A stretch of 64,000 nt of DNA from contig CM059563.1 in the NCBI GenBank assembly GCA_030386875.1, forward strand, positions 52,021,602 to 52,085,601, read 5' to 3'. This stretch comes from Morinoia aosen. Lineage: Eukaryota; Arthropoda; Malacostraca; Amphipoda; Talitridae. A model generated the notes under the pieces. The model was not told the origin of the DNA. It did not search any database and was given only the letters and a program-made list of their open reading frames with translations. This document shows, piece by piece, positions 55,352 through 64,000 of this stretch. The first letter of the stretch is position 1. Each line of letters starts with the position of its first letter. Both the position numbers and the translations under genes were made by a program.

Positions 55352-55720
55352 AGAGGACTGACACAACTAGTGCATCCATGGGAATTAGGTCTCTCAAGAG
55401 CAGATGTGAGGTCCCGAGTCAAGGGTCAGGTAGATTTTTCCTTTTTTTTTGTAATAGCAAATTTTTGGGGGTTTGTTACTAACAATCGCTTGCCATTCAC
55501 TGCTGCTCTTTTTCAGTCAGTTACATTTTCTTCTAAGTTTGCTATATTATGATTTTTGTAATGTTGATGTTTCTATGTGCATGGTGTGAGGACACTCGTC
55601 CTTGTGCACAGATTCTTCTATCCCTTAAATCTATAATAAATGATGCCTTCCTCATTCCTCTTAGGGACACCTATATTGTGGTTAGGAAGATTCAAACTAA
55701 TTTAAAATTTAATATAATCT
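55352..55720 (+). repeat. 350-bp repeat R, copy 11
   Basis: CATCCATGGGAATTAGGTCT, GAGGTCCCGAGTCAAGGGTC to GTTAGGAAGATTCAAACTAA. Confidence 0.75.
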
Positions 55721-55801
55721 AAGTTTATTGGTTTCTCATATAAACCCATTCTTCAGTAACTGAAAATGAAGTGCGAATTCCTTTTTAAATTAGAATTTTT
55801 A

Positions 55802-55812
55802 CAATCAAAACA
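55802..55812. repeat. 11-bp target duplication of SINE
   Basis: CAATCAAAACA here and at 56128-56138. Confidence 0.8.
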
Positions 55813-56127
55813 GGCCTCGCAGTGGCCGAGTGTATAGAGCGCTTGCGTTCTATGCTTCATGCCCAGGTTCGATCCCTGTGAGCGGCAGTTGGCTTGAAAA
55901 ACGCTGATGCGGCAAATCAGGGTCGTTGCCTGCAGTATGGTCACTGTCCTCAAGGAATGTTACCTGAGCACTAAACGAGGGAAAATGAGGCCTAAAGCTC
56001 GGGCGTTACTAGGGGCCTGGGGAACCCCTATCATGTACATTCCCTGTAAAGTATCATGTAAATGATGCTAGCCACCCTCTACTTGAAAAGAGGAAAAGGC
56101 TTGGTATATACCTATATACCTAATATG
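55813..56127 (+). mobile_element. tRNA-derived SINE, 315 bp
   Basis: The head carries polymerase III promoter boxes: box A TGGCCGAGTGT at 55823-55833 and box B GGTTCGATCC at 55866-55875. An unrelated body and a TATATACC-rich tail follow. The perfect 11-bp flanking duplication shows insertion by a LINE machinery. The partner LINE is not clear from the tail. Confidence 0.88.
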
Positions 56128-56382
56128 CAATCAAAACAAAGAGGGTGACGAGAGGCAGCTGTGAGTGGAAGTACAACTATTTTTCTCTTCTACTCATTGG
56201 ATACCTGCACGCGATAGTGGCTGACGGCTCTGACTCGAGTAGCCGCCCTCAAATGAGCCCCATGGCTCGTTCCTGCTACCGTAAATGCTCGCAAACTAGT
56301 TAGACGTTAAAAATGTGTTCGCCAATTTATTAAGCAGTCGAAGAGCTGGATCTTAAATCGTGCTAGTGAAGTTATTATTTTG

Positions 56383-58825
56383 GCTCATTTCGTCCCTGAA
56401 CTAGAAGTTTTACTTTTGGCTCATTTCGTCCCTGAAATGGAAGTTTTACTTTTGGCTCATTTCGTCCCTGAAATGGAAGTTTTACTTTTGGCTCATTTCG
56501 TCCCTGAAATGGAAGTTTTACTTTTGGCTCATTTCGTCCCTGAAATGGAAGTTTTACTTTTGGCTCATTTCGTCCCTGAAATGGAAGTTTTACTTTTGGC
56601 TCATTTCGTCCCTGAACTAGAAGTTTTACTTTTGGCTCATTTCGTCCCTGAAATGGAAGTTTTACTTTTGGCTCATTTCGTCCCTGAAATGGAAGTTTTA
56701 CTTTTGGCTCATTTCGTCCCTGAAATAGAAGTTTTACTTTTGGCTCATTTCGTCCCTGAAATAGAAGTTTTACTTTTGGCTCATTTCGTCCCTGAAATAG
56801 AAGTTTTACTTTTGGCTCATTTCGTCCCTGAAATGGAAGTTTTACTTTTGGCTCATTTCGTCCCTGAAATAGAAGTTTTACTTTTGGCTCATTTCGTCCC
56901 TGAAATAGAAGTTTTACTTTTGGCTCATTTCGTCCCTGAAATAGAAGTTTTACTTTTGGCTCATTTCGTCCCTGAAATAGAAGTTTTACTTTTGGCTCAT
57001 TTCGTCCCTGAAATGGAAGTTTTACTTTTGGCTCATTTCGTCCCTGAAATGGAAGTTTTACTTTTGGCTCATTTCGTCCCTGAACTAGAAGTTTTACTTT
57101 TGGCTCATTTCGTCCCTGAAATGGAAGTTTTACTTTTGGCTCATTTCGTCCCTGAAATGGAAGTTTTACTTTTGGCTCATTTCGTCCCTGAAATGGAAGT
57201 TTTACTTTTGGCTCATTTCGTCCCTGAAATAGAAGTTTTACTTTTGGCTCATTTCGTCCCTGAAATAGAAGTTTTACTTTTGGCTCATTTCGTCCCTGAA
57301 ATGGAAGTTTTACTTTTGGCTCATTTCGTCCCTGAACTAGAAGTTTTACTTTTGGCTCATTTCGTCCCTGAAATGGAAGTTTTACTTTTGGCTCATTTCG
57401 TCCCTGAACTAGAAGTTTTACTTTTGGCTCATTTCGTCCCTGAAATGGAAGTTTTACTTTTGGCTCATTTCGTCCCTGAAATGGAAGTTTTACTTTTGGC
57501 TCATTTCGTCCCTGAACTAGAAGTTTTACTTTTGGCTCATTTCGTCCCTGAAATAGAAGTTTTACTTTTGGCTCATTTCGTCCCTGAAATGGAAGTTTTA
57601 CTTTTGGCTCATTTCGTCCCTGAAATGGAAGTTTTACTTTTGGCTCATTTCGTCCCTGAAATAGAAGTTTTACTTTTGGCTCATTTCGTCCCTGAAATGG
57701 AAGTTTTACTTTTGGCTCATTTCGTCCCTGAAATGGAAGTTTTACTTTTGGCTCATTTCGTCCCTGAAATAGAAGTTTTACTTTTGGCTCATTTCGTCCC
57801 TGAAATAGAAGTTTTACTTTTGGCTCATTTCGTCCCTGAAATAGAAGTTTTACTTTTGGCTCATTTCGTCCCTGAAATAGAAGTTTTACTTTTGGCTCAT
57901 TTCGTCCCTGAAATAGAAGTTTTACTTTTGGCTAATTTCGTCCCTGAAATAGAAGTTTTACTTTTGGCTCATTTCGTCCCTGAAATGGAAGTTTTACTTT
58001 TGGCTCATTTCGTCCCTGAAATGGAAGTTTTACTTTTGGCTCATTTCGTCCCTGAAATGGAAGTTTTACTTTTGGCTCATTTCGTCCCTGAAATGGAAGT
58101 TTTACTTTTGGCTCATTTCGTCCCTGAAATGGAAGTTTTACTTTTGGCTCATTTCGTCCCTGAAATGGAAGTTTTACTTTTGGCTCATTTCGTCCCTGAA
58201 ATGGAAGTTTTACTTTTGGCTCATTTCGTCCCTGAAATAGAAGTTTTACTTTTGGCTCATTTCGTCCCTGAAATAGAAGTTTTACTTTTGGCTCATTTCG
58301 TCCCTGAAATGGAAGTTTTACTTTTGGCTCATTTCGTCCCTGAAATGGAAGTTTTACTTTTGGCTCATTTCGTCCCTGAAATAGAAGTTTTACTTTTGGC
58401 TCATTTCGTCCCTGAAATGGAAGTTTTACTTTTGGCTCATTTCGTCCCTGAAATGGAAGTTTTACTTTTGGCTCATTTCGTCCCTGAAATGGAAGTTTTA
58501 CTTTTGGCTCATTTCGTCCCTGAAATGGAAGTTTTACTTTTGGCTCATTTCGTCCCTGAAATAGAAGTTTTACTTTTGGCTCATTTCGTCCCTGAAATAG
58601 AAGTTTTACTTTTGGCTCATTTCGTCCCTGAAATGGAAGTTTTACTTTTGGCTCATTTCGTCCCTGAAATGGAAGTTTTACTTATGGCTTATTTCATCCC
58701 TGAAATGGAATTTTGGCTCATTTCGTCCCTGAAATGGAAGTTATTATTTTGGCTCATTTCGTCCCTGAAATGGAAGTTATTATTTTGGCTCATTTCGTCC
58801 CTGAAATGGAAGTTATACTTTGTCT
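56383..58825. repeat. 36-bp minisatellite, ~64 units plus 4 diverged (RUFY intron 4)
   Basis: Unit TTGGCTCATTTCGTCCCTGA followed by AATGGAAGTTTTACTT. One position pair varies among three states (AAATGG, AAATAG, AACTAG). In the last 17 regular units the order of states repeats with a period of nine units (324 bp). Each unit contains a small hairpin CATTTC-GTCCCT-GAAATG. Because 36 is a multiple of three, one frame stays open for 819 codons (12-residue unit AHFVPEMEVLLL); I regard this as a by-product, not a gene. The array ends about 30 bp before the exon 5 acceptor. Confidence 0.97.
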
Positions 58826-58854
58826 CATTTGGTCGGTGAACTGGGTGTTCTTAG

Positions 58855-59045
58855 GAGGAGGACCTGGACAGCCAGATGGGCGTGATTGACTTCTCGCTGT
58901 ACCTGCGCCGCGGCCCCATCTGCTCCCCCGGCTCCGAGGTGCCGCCAGCGCCCTCATCGCTGCCCCCCACCTCCACCGAGCAGCACAACCTCACCACGGT
59001 CCTCGACCAGAAAAATTACATCGAAGAACTCAACCGACATCTCAA
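58855..59045 (+). CDS. rufy: RUFY coding exon 5 (linker to coiled coil)
   Basis: After [29 protein letters not shown], a variable Pro-rich part, then [17 protein letters not shown], the standard entry to the RUFY coiled coil. Ends in phase 2 (CTC AA) at a GTAATT donor. Confidence 0.95.
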
Positions 59046-59802
59046 GTAATTAAATTCTCTCACTCTTATGGGTTTATTTGTAAGGAGAGGGTGAGTGTGA
59101 AATTTTGATAAATTGTTGCATTCTACAGAAATTCGGGCTTTATAAGCATGCCATTTTGACGAAGAGTAAAAGTATAAGAAGCTGGCGATCATCGCCTGTA
59201 GGAATCTAAATAAATCCTGATATTTTCGCTCAGGTTGTTTGACAAGTACTTCCCATTGGACTGAGTTTTATTTTCCTCATTTTTAAGGTTTTTTATTTTT
59301 GATGTAGAACACAAAAATACGGTTCTAGAAACTCCTTCTCCAATTGAATAGTTTTTCGTATGTTTTCACACCAGTTGAGATAAAAATTACAAAAAAAAAT
59401 TAGAAACCACGCAATATAGACATGATTTTGATTACGTTTATGGGAAAAGAAAAGACTAAAGTTTTGGATCCGCGGCTTATTTCAAAGACTACATCTTCAT
59501 AAATATTATGTACAATGGCTTTTTTTTTAATTACGTGTATTAAGATCTCGTGAGAAATCATTTCTCACCTTCGACACCGCAAACTAAAAAGCTTTAGCTT
59601 GATGCCTTGCATTGAAGCGGGAGTGTAGGCAACATCATTACCGTTTCATCAAAGTAATAAAATCCTGAGCAATCTCGTACGTCGGGAATTTTGTGTTAAC
59701 TTGGCAACCCAAAGAAGCAAGGGGAAGCAACTCAATAGTAATTCAAATGTAACAAAAGTTTTGCACAGTCATGGTACATTTGAACTCTGTTCATGCCTCT
59801 AG
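59046..59802 (+). other. RUFY intron 5
   Basis: 0.76 kb, AT-rich, nothing else recognised. Acceptor TGCCTCTAG. Confidence 0.75.
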
Positions 59803-59980
59803 CGCTACAGTGAGCAACCTGCAAGCGCGTCTGGAGAGCCTGACCACCACCAACGCCCTCATGAAGGAAGACCTGAGCATCGCCCGTACCAGCCTGGCCG
59901 CGCTGCAGGATGAGAACGACGCCCTGAGGCAGGAGCGAGGGCTGCCCACCGTCGCGCAGCAGCAGACCTCCGAGAGAGAG
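59803..59980 (+). CDS. rufy: RUFY coding exon 6 (coiled coil)
   Basis: Its first base completes Asn with exon 5. ATVSNLQARLESLTTTNALM, KEDLSIARTSLAALQDEN, DALRQERGLPTVAQQQ, TSERE. Heptad-like Leu spacing is typical of the RUFY coiled coil. Ends in phase 0 at GTGGGT. The 19-bp minisatellite begins 15 bp farther on. Confidence 0.93.
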
Positions 59981-61698
59981 GTGGGTGGTACGAGCGTCTG
60001 GGTGTTGCGCGCTCGTCTGGGTGTTGCGCGCTCGTCTGGGTGTTGCGCGCTCGTCTGGGTGTTGCGCGCTCGTCTGGGTGTTGCGCGCTCGTCTGGGTGT
60101 TGCGCGCTCGTCTGGGTGTTGCGCGTTCGTCTGGGTGTTGCGCGCTCGTCTGGGTGTTGCGCGCTCGTCTGGGTGTTGCGCGCTCGTCTGGGTGTTGCGC
60201 GCTCGTCTGGGTGTTGCGCGCTCGTCTGGGTGTTGCGCGCTCGTCTGGGTGTTGCGCGCTCGTCTGGGTGTTGCGCGCTCGTCTGGGTGTTGCGCGCTCG
60301 TCTGGGTGTTGCGCGCTCGTCTGGGTGTTGCGCGCTCGTCTGGGTGTTGCGCGCTCGTCTGGGTGTTGCGCGCTCGTCTGGGTGTTGCGCGCTCGTCTGG
60401 GTGTTGCGCGCTCGTCTGGGTGTTGCGCGCTCGTCTGGGTGTTGCGCGCTCGTCTGGGTGTTGCGCGCTCGTCTGGGTGTTGCGCGCTCGTCTGGGTGTT
60501 GCGCGCTCGTCTGGGTGTTGCGCGCTCGTCTGGGTGTTGCGCGCTCGTCTGGGTGTTGCGCGCTCGTCTGGGCGTTGCGCGCTCGTCTGGGTGGTGCGCG
60601 CTCGTCTGGGTGGTGCGCGCTCGTCTGGGTGGTGCGCGCTCGTCTGGGTGGTGCGCGCTCGTCTGGGTGGTGCGCGCTCGTCTGGGTGGTGCGCGCTCGT
60701 TGTGAGTACGTTTCTTTTTTTATCAAGGGGCTGGAAATTTCACGCAAATGTTCAGGTGACTTTCTCTTTTTTATCGAATGTCCGTTTTTGTTTCTTAATG
60801 CTTATTGTTTGACTGGATGTTTCACAACGCGAGCGCTGTACGTTTTTTATCAAGTGGCGAAGCGCTCCATCTTAATGTTTAGATGTTTTTTCCTTATTTT
60901 ATCGAATTGCCGCCATGGTTTTCTTAATGCTTCCCGTTTGTTTGGCTGTACGGGAAATTTTCAGGGTTGGAGTTAGTGAAACTATTCTATTTTTTGTCGG
61001 CGTCTTGACCTTGTACAATATTTCGTGCAAATCGCAAGCAAAATTTTTTATGATTCCTTGAAGATAAATAGGAACCAACATTGCTGCCAACTTCTGAAGT
61101 TGGAGAAATTAATAACTATTCTTTAATTCAAGTGTCTTTGCCTCTGGTTACAGGATAACCTGCACCTTTTAAAGTCATTGTGAATAGTTACAGCATACCA
61201 TACTGCTACTACATTTACTCCACACGAACAATATTTTTGAAATTAAATACGTCAAAATAGCACCGAGGACAAATGATTCAAAGGCTGCACAAGCACTAAC
61301 CCATTTTTTCTGTATTCTAGATATCGCGCTGTACTGATAAGCGTTAATCTTTTAGCTTCGGCTTAATTTTATGCACTGTTAGTGTCCACCTCCTTCATTG
61401 TCACCTAGCGTGTGCAGCACGGTAGAAGAAACAAGGTAGGTTCAAACCAGTCTTTAATCGTCGACTGTGTGACAATGCGGACGTCATGGCAACGGACCAA
61501 TAGCAGCGCGCTCACATTGCATCTGGCAAAACTGCTAGCCCCAAATTTGGCACCACTATTAGCCTAACGCCGTGTCGCAGTGGTGACGTAATGAAGTTTG
61601 TTTGAAATAAAGCCATGCTATTGGCTAGCCGAACAAGAGGAGGTGTATTTTCCCCCATAGGAATGACTCTAATTGGTTTCCTCTCCCGTTTTGAGCAG
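59981..61698 (+). other. RUFY intron 6
   Basis: 1.7 kb, the first 0.7 kb being a minisatellite. RUFY1/2 of vertebrates have extra coiled-coil sequence at about this point; an undetected short exon here cannot be excluded, although exons 6 and 7 join in phase without it. Confidence 0.65.
59994..60696. repeat. 19-bp CpG-rich minisatellite, ~37 units (RUFY intron 6)
   Basis: Unit GCGCTCGTCTGGGTGTTGC. One early unit has GCGTTCGTC; the last seven share GGGTGGTGC, preceded by one GGGCGTTGC unit. With three CpGs per unit the array is the densest CpG stretch I noticed in the window. As 19 is not a multiple of three, each reading frame cycles through all phases in 57 bp, and several stay open on both strands by chance. 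Confidence 0.97.
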
Positions 61699-61794
61699 GC
61701 AAAGCGGGCTGCCCGCATCAGCGTGATTGGCTGCGAGGAGGAGCTTCAGGATCTCAAGCGTCAGCTCGAAGAGGAGAGCGCACACAGGAAGCAG
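61699..61794 (+). CDS. rufy: RUFY coding exon 7 (coiled coil)
   Basis: After CCCGTTTTGAGCAG. AKRAARISVIGCEEELQDLK, RQLEEESAHRKQ; 32 codons, phase 0 at both ends. Rich in Glu, Arg and Leu as expected for a coiled coil. Confidence 0.88.
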
Positions 61795-62840
61795 GTGCAT
61801 CTTTGTTGTCGTGTGACCTGTCAGGAGCCCGCTTGTGTTTCTCTAATATTTAGCGCGGTCAATGCTTTTTTTTTATTTTCACTCAAAGCGCAAAGTTCTA
61901 GTGAGTGTAGCTGATAATCGTAATTGAGTGTATAATGATCTAATTTTAATATAGATAAATTTGCCCGACCAATTCACAATCCTAAGTTGTCTTCAATTTT
62001 TGCGGTGATCGTTGAATAATGCGCTTAAATTAGGTTGTGACATTGTATAACATTCGTTGAAATTATATCCGCCCGATGACTTGGGTATGTTCTACATAAC
62101 CCGGCGCAGGTTAAATGAAAAAAATAACAAGTCACTGATGAATGGGTGAAAAATGCTGCAAGAAGCTGCAACCAGATGATACTGTCATACTGCGAGTGAT
62201 ACTGTCCGGAGGTAATGCCGTACGTAAAACTGTAATGACAAGAGATACGTGTTGAAAATGTGATAGGAGTTTGTCAGTAACCTAATCCCCTCGTAGCGAA
62301 AACGTTGTGTGCAGCGTACCGTGCTTATGGAAGTAGTTTTTCGACCAGTGGTTGCTTCTCCCGCCCATAGGACTCTCATTCGAATTTTGGTGCATTATGG
62401 CGTATTTTTCACCGAGTGTAACTTTGTTGGTTGCTCAGGTACTCCCTGATCTTGCTCTCTTCTCATTCCAAAAAGTGATTGTCGCGAGGTTCATTTTATC
62501 AAACTTAAATGAAAAAATTAAGCCATTGGTGTTCTAATCACTTGATCACAGTAGTAGAGTAAATCATCTATAATTACGTATTTGATAACTGATATTTAAT
62601 TTAACTGTCAGTTTGAGCTTTAAGGGTCAAGTGGATAATATCCTCTCGAATATCCTTCGATATTTAAATGTATACCTTTTGTCTGTTGCAGTCATAATTG
62701 ATTCTCGTCATTGGTGCGGTTTGTGGTTGACGAACACATGTATTTTACGTACAACGAACAAACGTGTTGTACGTATATTTTCCCATGCATACGGCAGAAG
62801 ACCACCAACAACTACCCTGTAACTGTGGCGTTGTGTGCAG
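61795..62840 (+). other. RUFY intron 7
   Basis: 1.0 kb, from GTGCAT to TTGTGTGCAG, AT-rich, nothing recognised. Confidence 0.7.
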
Positions 62841-63005
62841 GTGGAGCGTGAGCTGGAGTTGCAGGTGCAGATGAAGGCAGAGAGCGAGATGGCGGCCAAG
62901 CTGCTCGAAAAGGACATCCACGAGAAGCAGGACACCATCGTCTCCCTCAGGCGTCAGCTCGAGGATATCAAGACCATCAACCTCGAGATGTACCAGAAGC
63001 TCCAG
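62841..63005 (+). CDS. rufy: RUFY coding exon 8 (coiled coil)
   Basis: [55 protein letters not shown]; 55 codons, phase 0 at both ends, donor GTAACC. The LLEKDxHEKQDTxVxLRxQL block is a RUFY hallmark. The remaining coiled coil and the FYVE finger must lie to the right of the window. Confidence 0.95.
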
Positions 63006-64000
63006 GTAACCAACCACACGTCTCGTTCGCTGGCCTCTGTTGCCTTGTTTTGATTGAACGAAGAAATTGTGGTTTTGGTCCTGAGGCGTTCTACTATATT
63101 GTCATTGATCCAGTTCCTGATGAGCTTTTCGGCGTCATGTGTTTCTGCAATGTGGGTGTGTTTTGTTTGCGAGCTTCCTCTGCAAAAAATCTGTTGACCA
63201 ACGAAATTCACGGGTTGGGCTAGTCAAATGATGTTAAGGGAATACAGCTCCCTAGAGATGCTTAGCTCTGTATAAGACTCCAATATTTCATTACATTTTA
63301 GGCTGTGATGATCAGTTATTCTAAAAATATTCTCCGTTTCTTCATTAATCAAGACAACAAGACTGAAATTGAGATATACTTGTACTTACAGCACAAAGTA
63401 ATTCAGTGTAAAGAATGGTGAAACGCCTGACAAAAATGGATGCTTGCTCACCTGTTTTTCATGTACACTTCTGAGCAATCAACGGCCACTTTCGTATATT
63501 TCTTTGTCTATAACACGATATGTTGCCCTGACTAGCACCACATGGAGAACTAGACGTCAATTGTACTTAGGCGTACTTAACTGGTGTGCGTTCTGAGGCG
63601 AAAATGTCTTGTTTGTCAAATAAGGCTCTAATTTGTGGTCTGGTATTGTCTAATGTTTAGATTTTCGCCCTAAACCTTCTGAGGCCAGCTAACTTTCTGA
63701 TGTCTCTATATGTTTAATTGGATAGCCTGTGTCATTCTGAAAGTTATTAAATCGGAATTAAACAAAGTGGAAATTCGATTACTGGCCTATACAGTTTTGA
63801 TCAGTTGTTGAATAATGTTTTGTTGCTTCCTTTTTTTTCTATAAATAGCCTAAATTTGTTTGGGACACAGAATTTCAATTTTGTTCTTTTCCAGCCATCA
63901 TTCTTGTAATAGTGACTACTATTGCTACCAGTTACCTGGATTCGGGTATCTTTTCATGCCACTTTCCAGTTTCCATGTTACTGAACTAACTGATAGGCCA
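63006..64000 (+). other. RUFY intron 8 (to window end)
   Basis: AT-rich; no further exon or repeat recognised. Confidence 0.65.

Larger units (their letters stand above)
54661..58854 (+). other. RUFY intron 4
   Basis: 4.2 kb, the longest intron seen. It holds copies 10 and 11 of repeat R, a tRNA-derived SINE and the 36-bp minisatellite, which leaves only about 30 bp before the TTCTTAG acceptor. Confidence 0.8.

Noticed and set aside
55813-55885. Functional tRNA gene (box A and box B present)
   Set aside because: No complete cloverleaf or anticodon arm could be drawn; an unrelated body and an 11-bp target duplication identify a SINE.
56383-58825. CRISPR-like array (36-bp repeats)
   Set aside because: The repeats are directly contiguous with no unique spacers, in a eukaryotic intron.
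56380-58839. 819-codon open frame of 12-residue repeats
   Set aside because: It is a 36-bp intronic minisatellite without a stop in one frame. It lies within RUFY intron 4, on the same strand, and its start is the array edge, so I do not call it a gene.
59771-60976. 401-, 275- and 221-codon plus-strand frames and a 318-codon minus-strand frame
   Set aside because: All are produced by the 19-bp minisatellite, whose units lack stops in most frames. Only 59803-59980 is a true exon.

Overview
The window looks like a stretch of a large, repeat-rich insect (or close arthropod) nuclear genome. Two host genes are recognisable. One is the last two coding exons of an anillin (PH domain, 19.1-20.4 kb, + strand). 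The other is the 5' two thirds of a RUFY-type RUN/coiled-coil gene (eight exons, 50.0-63.0 kb, + strand, running off the right edge before any FYVE domain). A third, weak host candidate lies at 32.1-32.8 kb. Everything else is transposable elements, their remains, minisatellites or AT-rich DNA in which I see nothing. Host exons are GC-rich islands in AT-rich DNA, and introns reach 4.2 kb. Mariner, Tc1, piggyBac-like, hAT-like, I-like, RTE-like and Penelope-like elements plus a tRNA-derived SINE fit an insect; I cannot name the order or species.

1-14.1 kb is one nested structure. An I-like LINE (5' end outside the window) is split by an 8,087-bp LTR element with 1,670-bp LTRs and no recognisable gag or pol (3396-11482, 4-bp target duplication CTGG). 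It is split again by a 222-bp piggyBac-like MITE (12144-12365, TTAA duplication). Removing each insert plus one target copy restores a single ORF2 frame of about 1,241 codons. 14.4-16.7 kb holds a 1.16-kb foldback, a dispersed repeat and a hAT scrap. A 5'-truncated RTE-like LINE (16.7-18.5 kb) lies in the intron upstream of the anillin exons.

20.4-31.1 kb contains the anillin 3' side, a dead mariner (22958-24193), three perfect 60-bp repeats, and a complete 6.5-kb I-like LINE (24541-31075). That LINE has a 14-bp target duplication, intact ORF1 and ORF2, and all the catalytic motifs I looked for. 32.8-38.1 kb is a cluster of foldback elements, one inserted in a Tc1 element whose transposase has lost two of its three catalytic acidic residues.

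39-56 kb is peppered with about eleven copies of one ~350-bp repeat, all in the same orientation. A Penelope-like remnant (48.7-49.4 kb) sits just upstream of RUFY. Inside RUFY, a 36-bp minisatellite of about 64 units ends just before exon 5, and a 19-bp minisatellite of about 37 units starts 15 bp after the exon 6 donor. The RUFY reading frame stays open and in phase through all eight exons (447 codons from the second Met).
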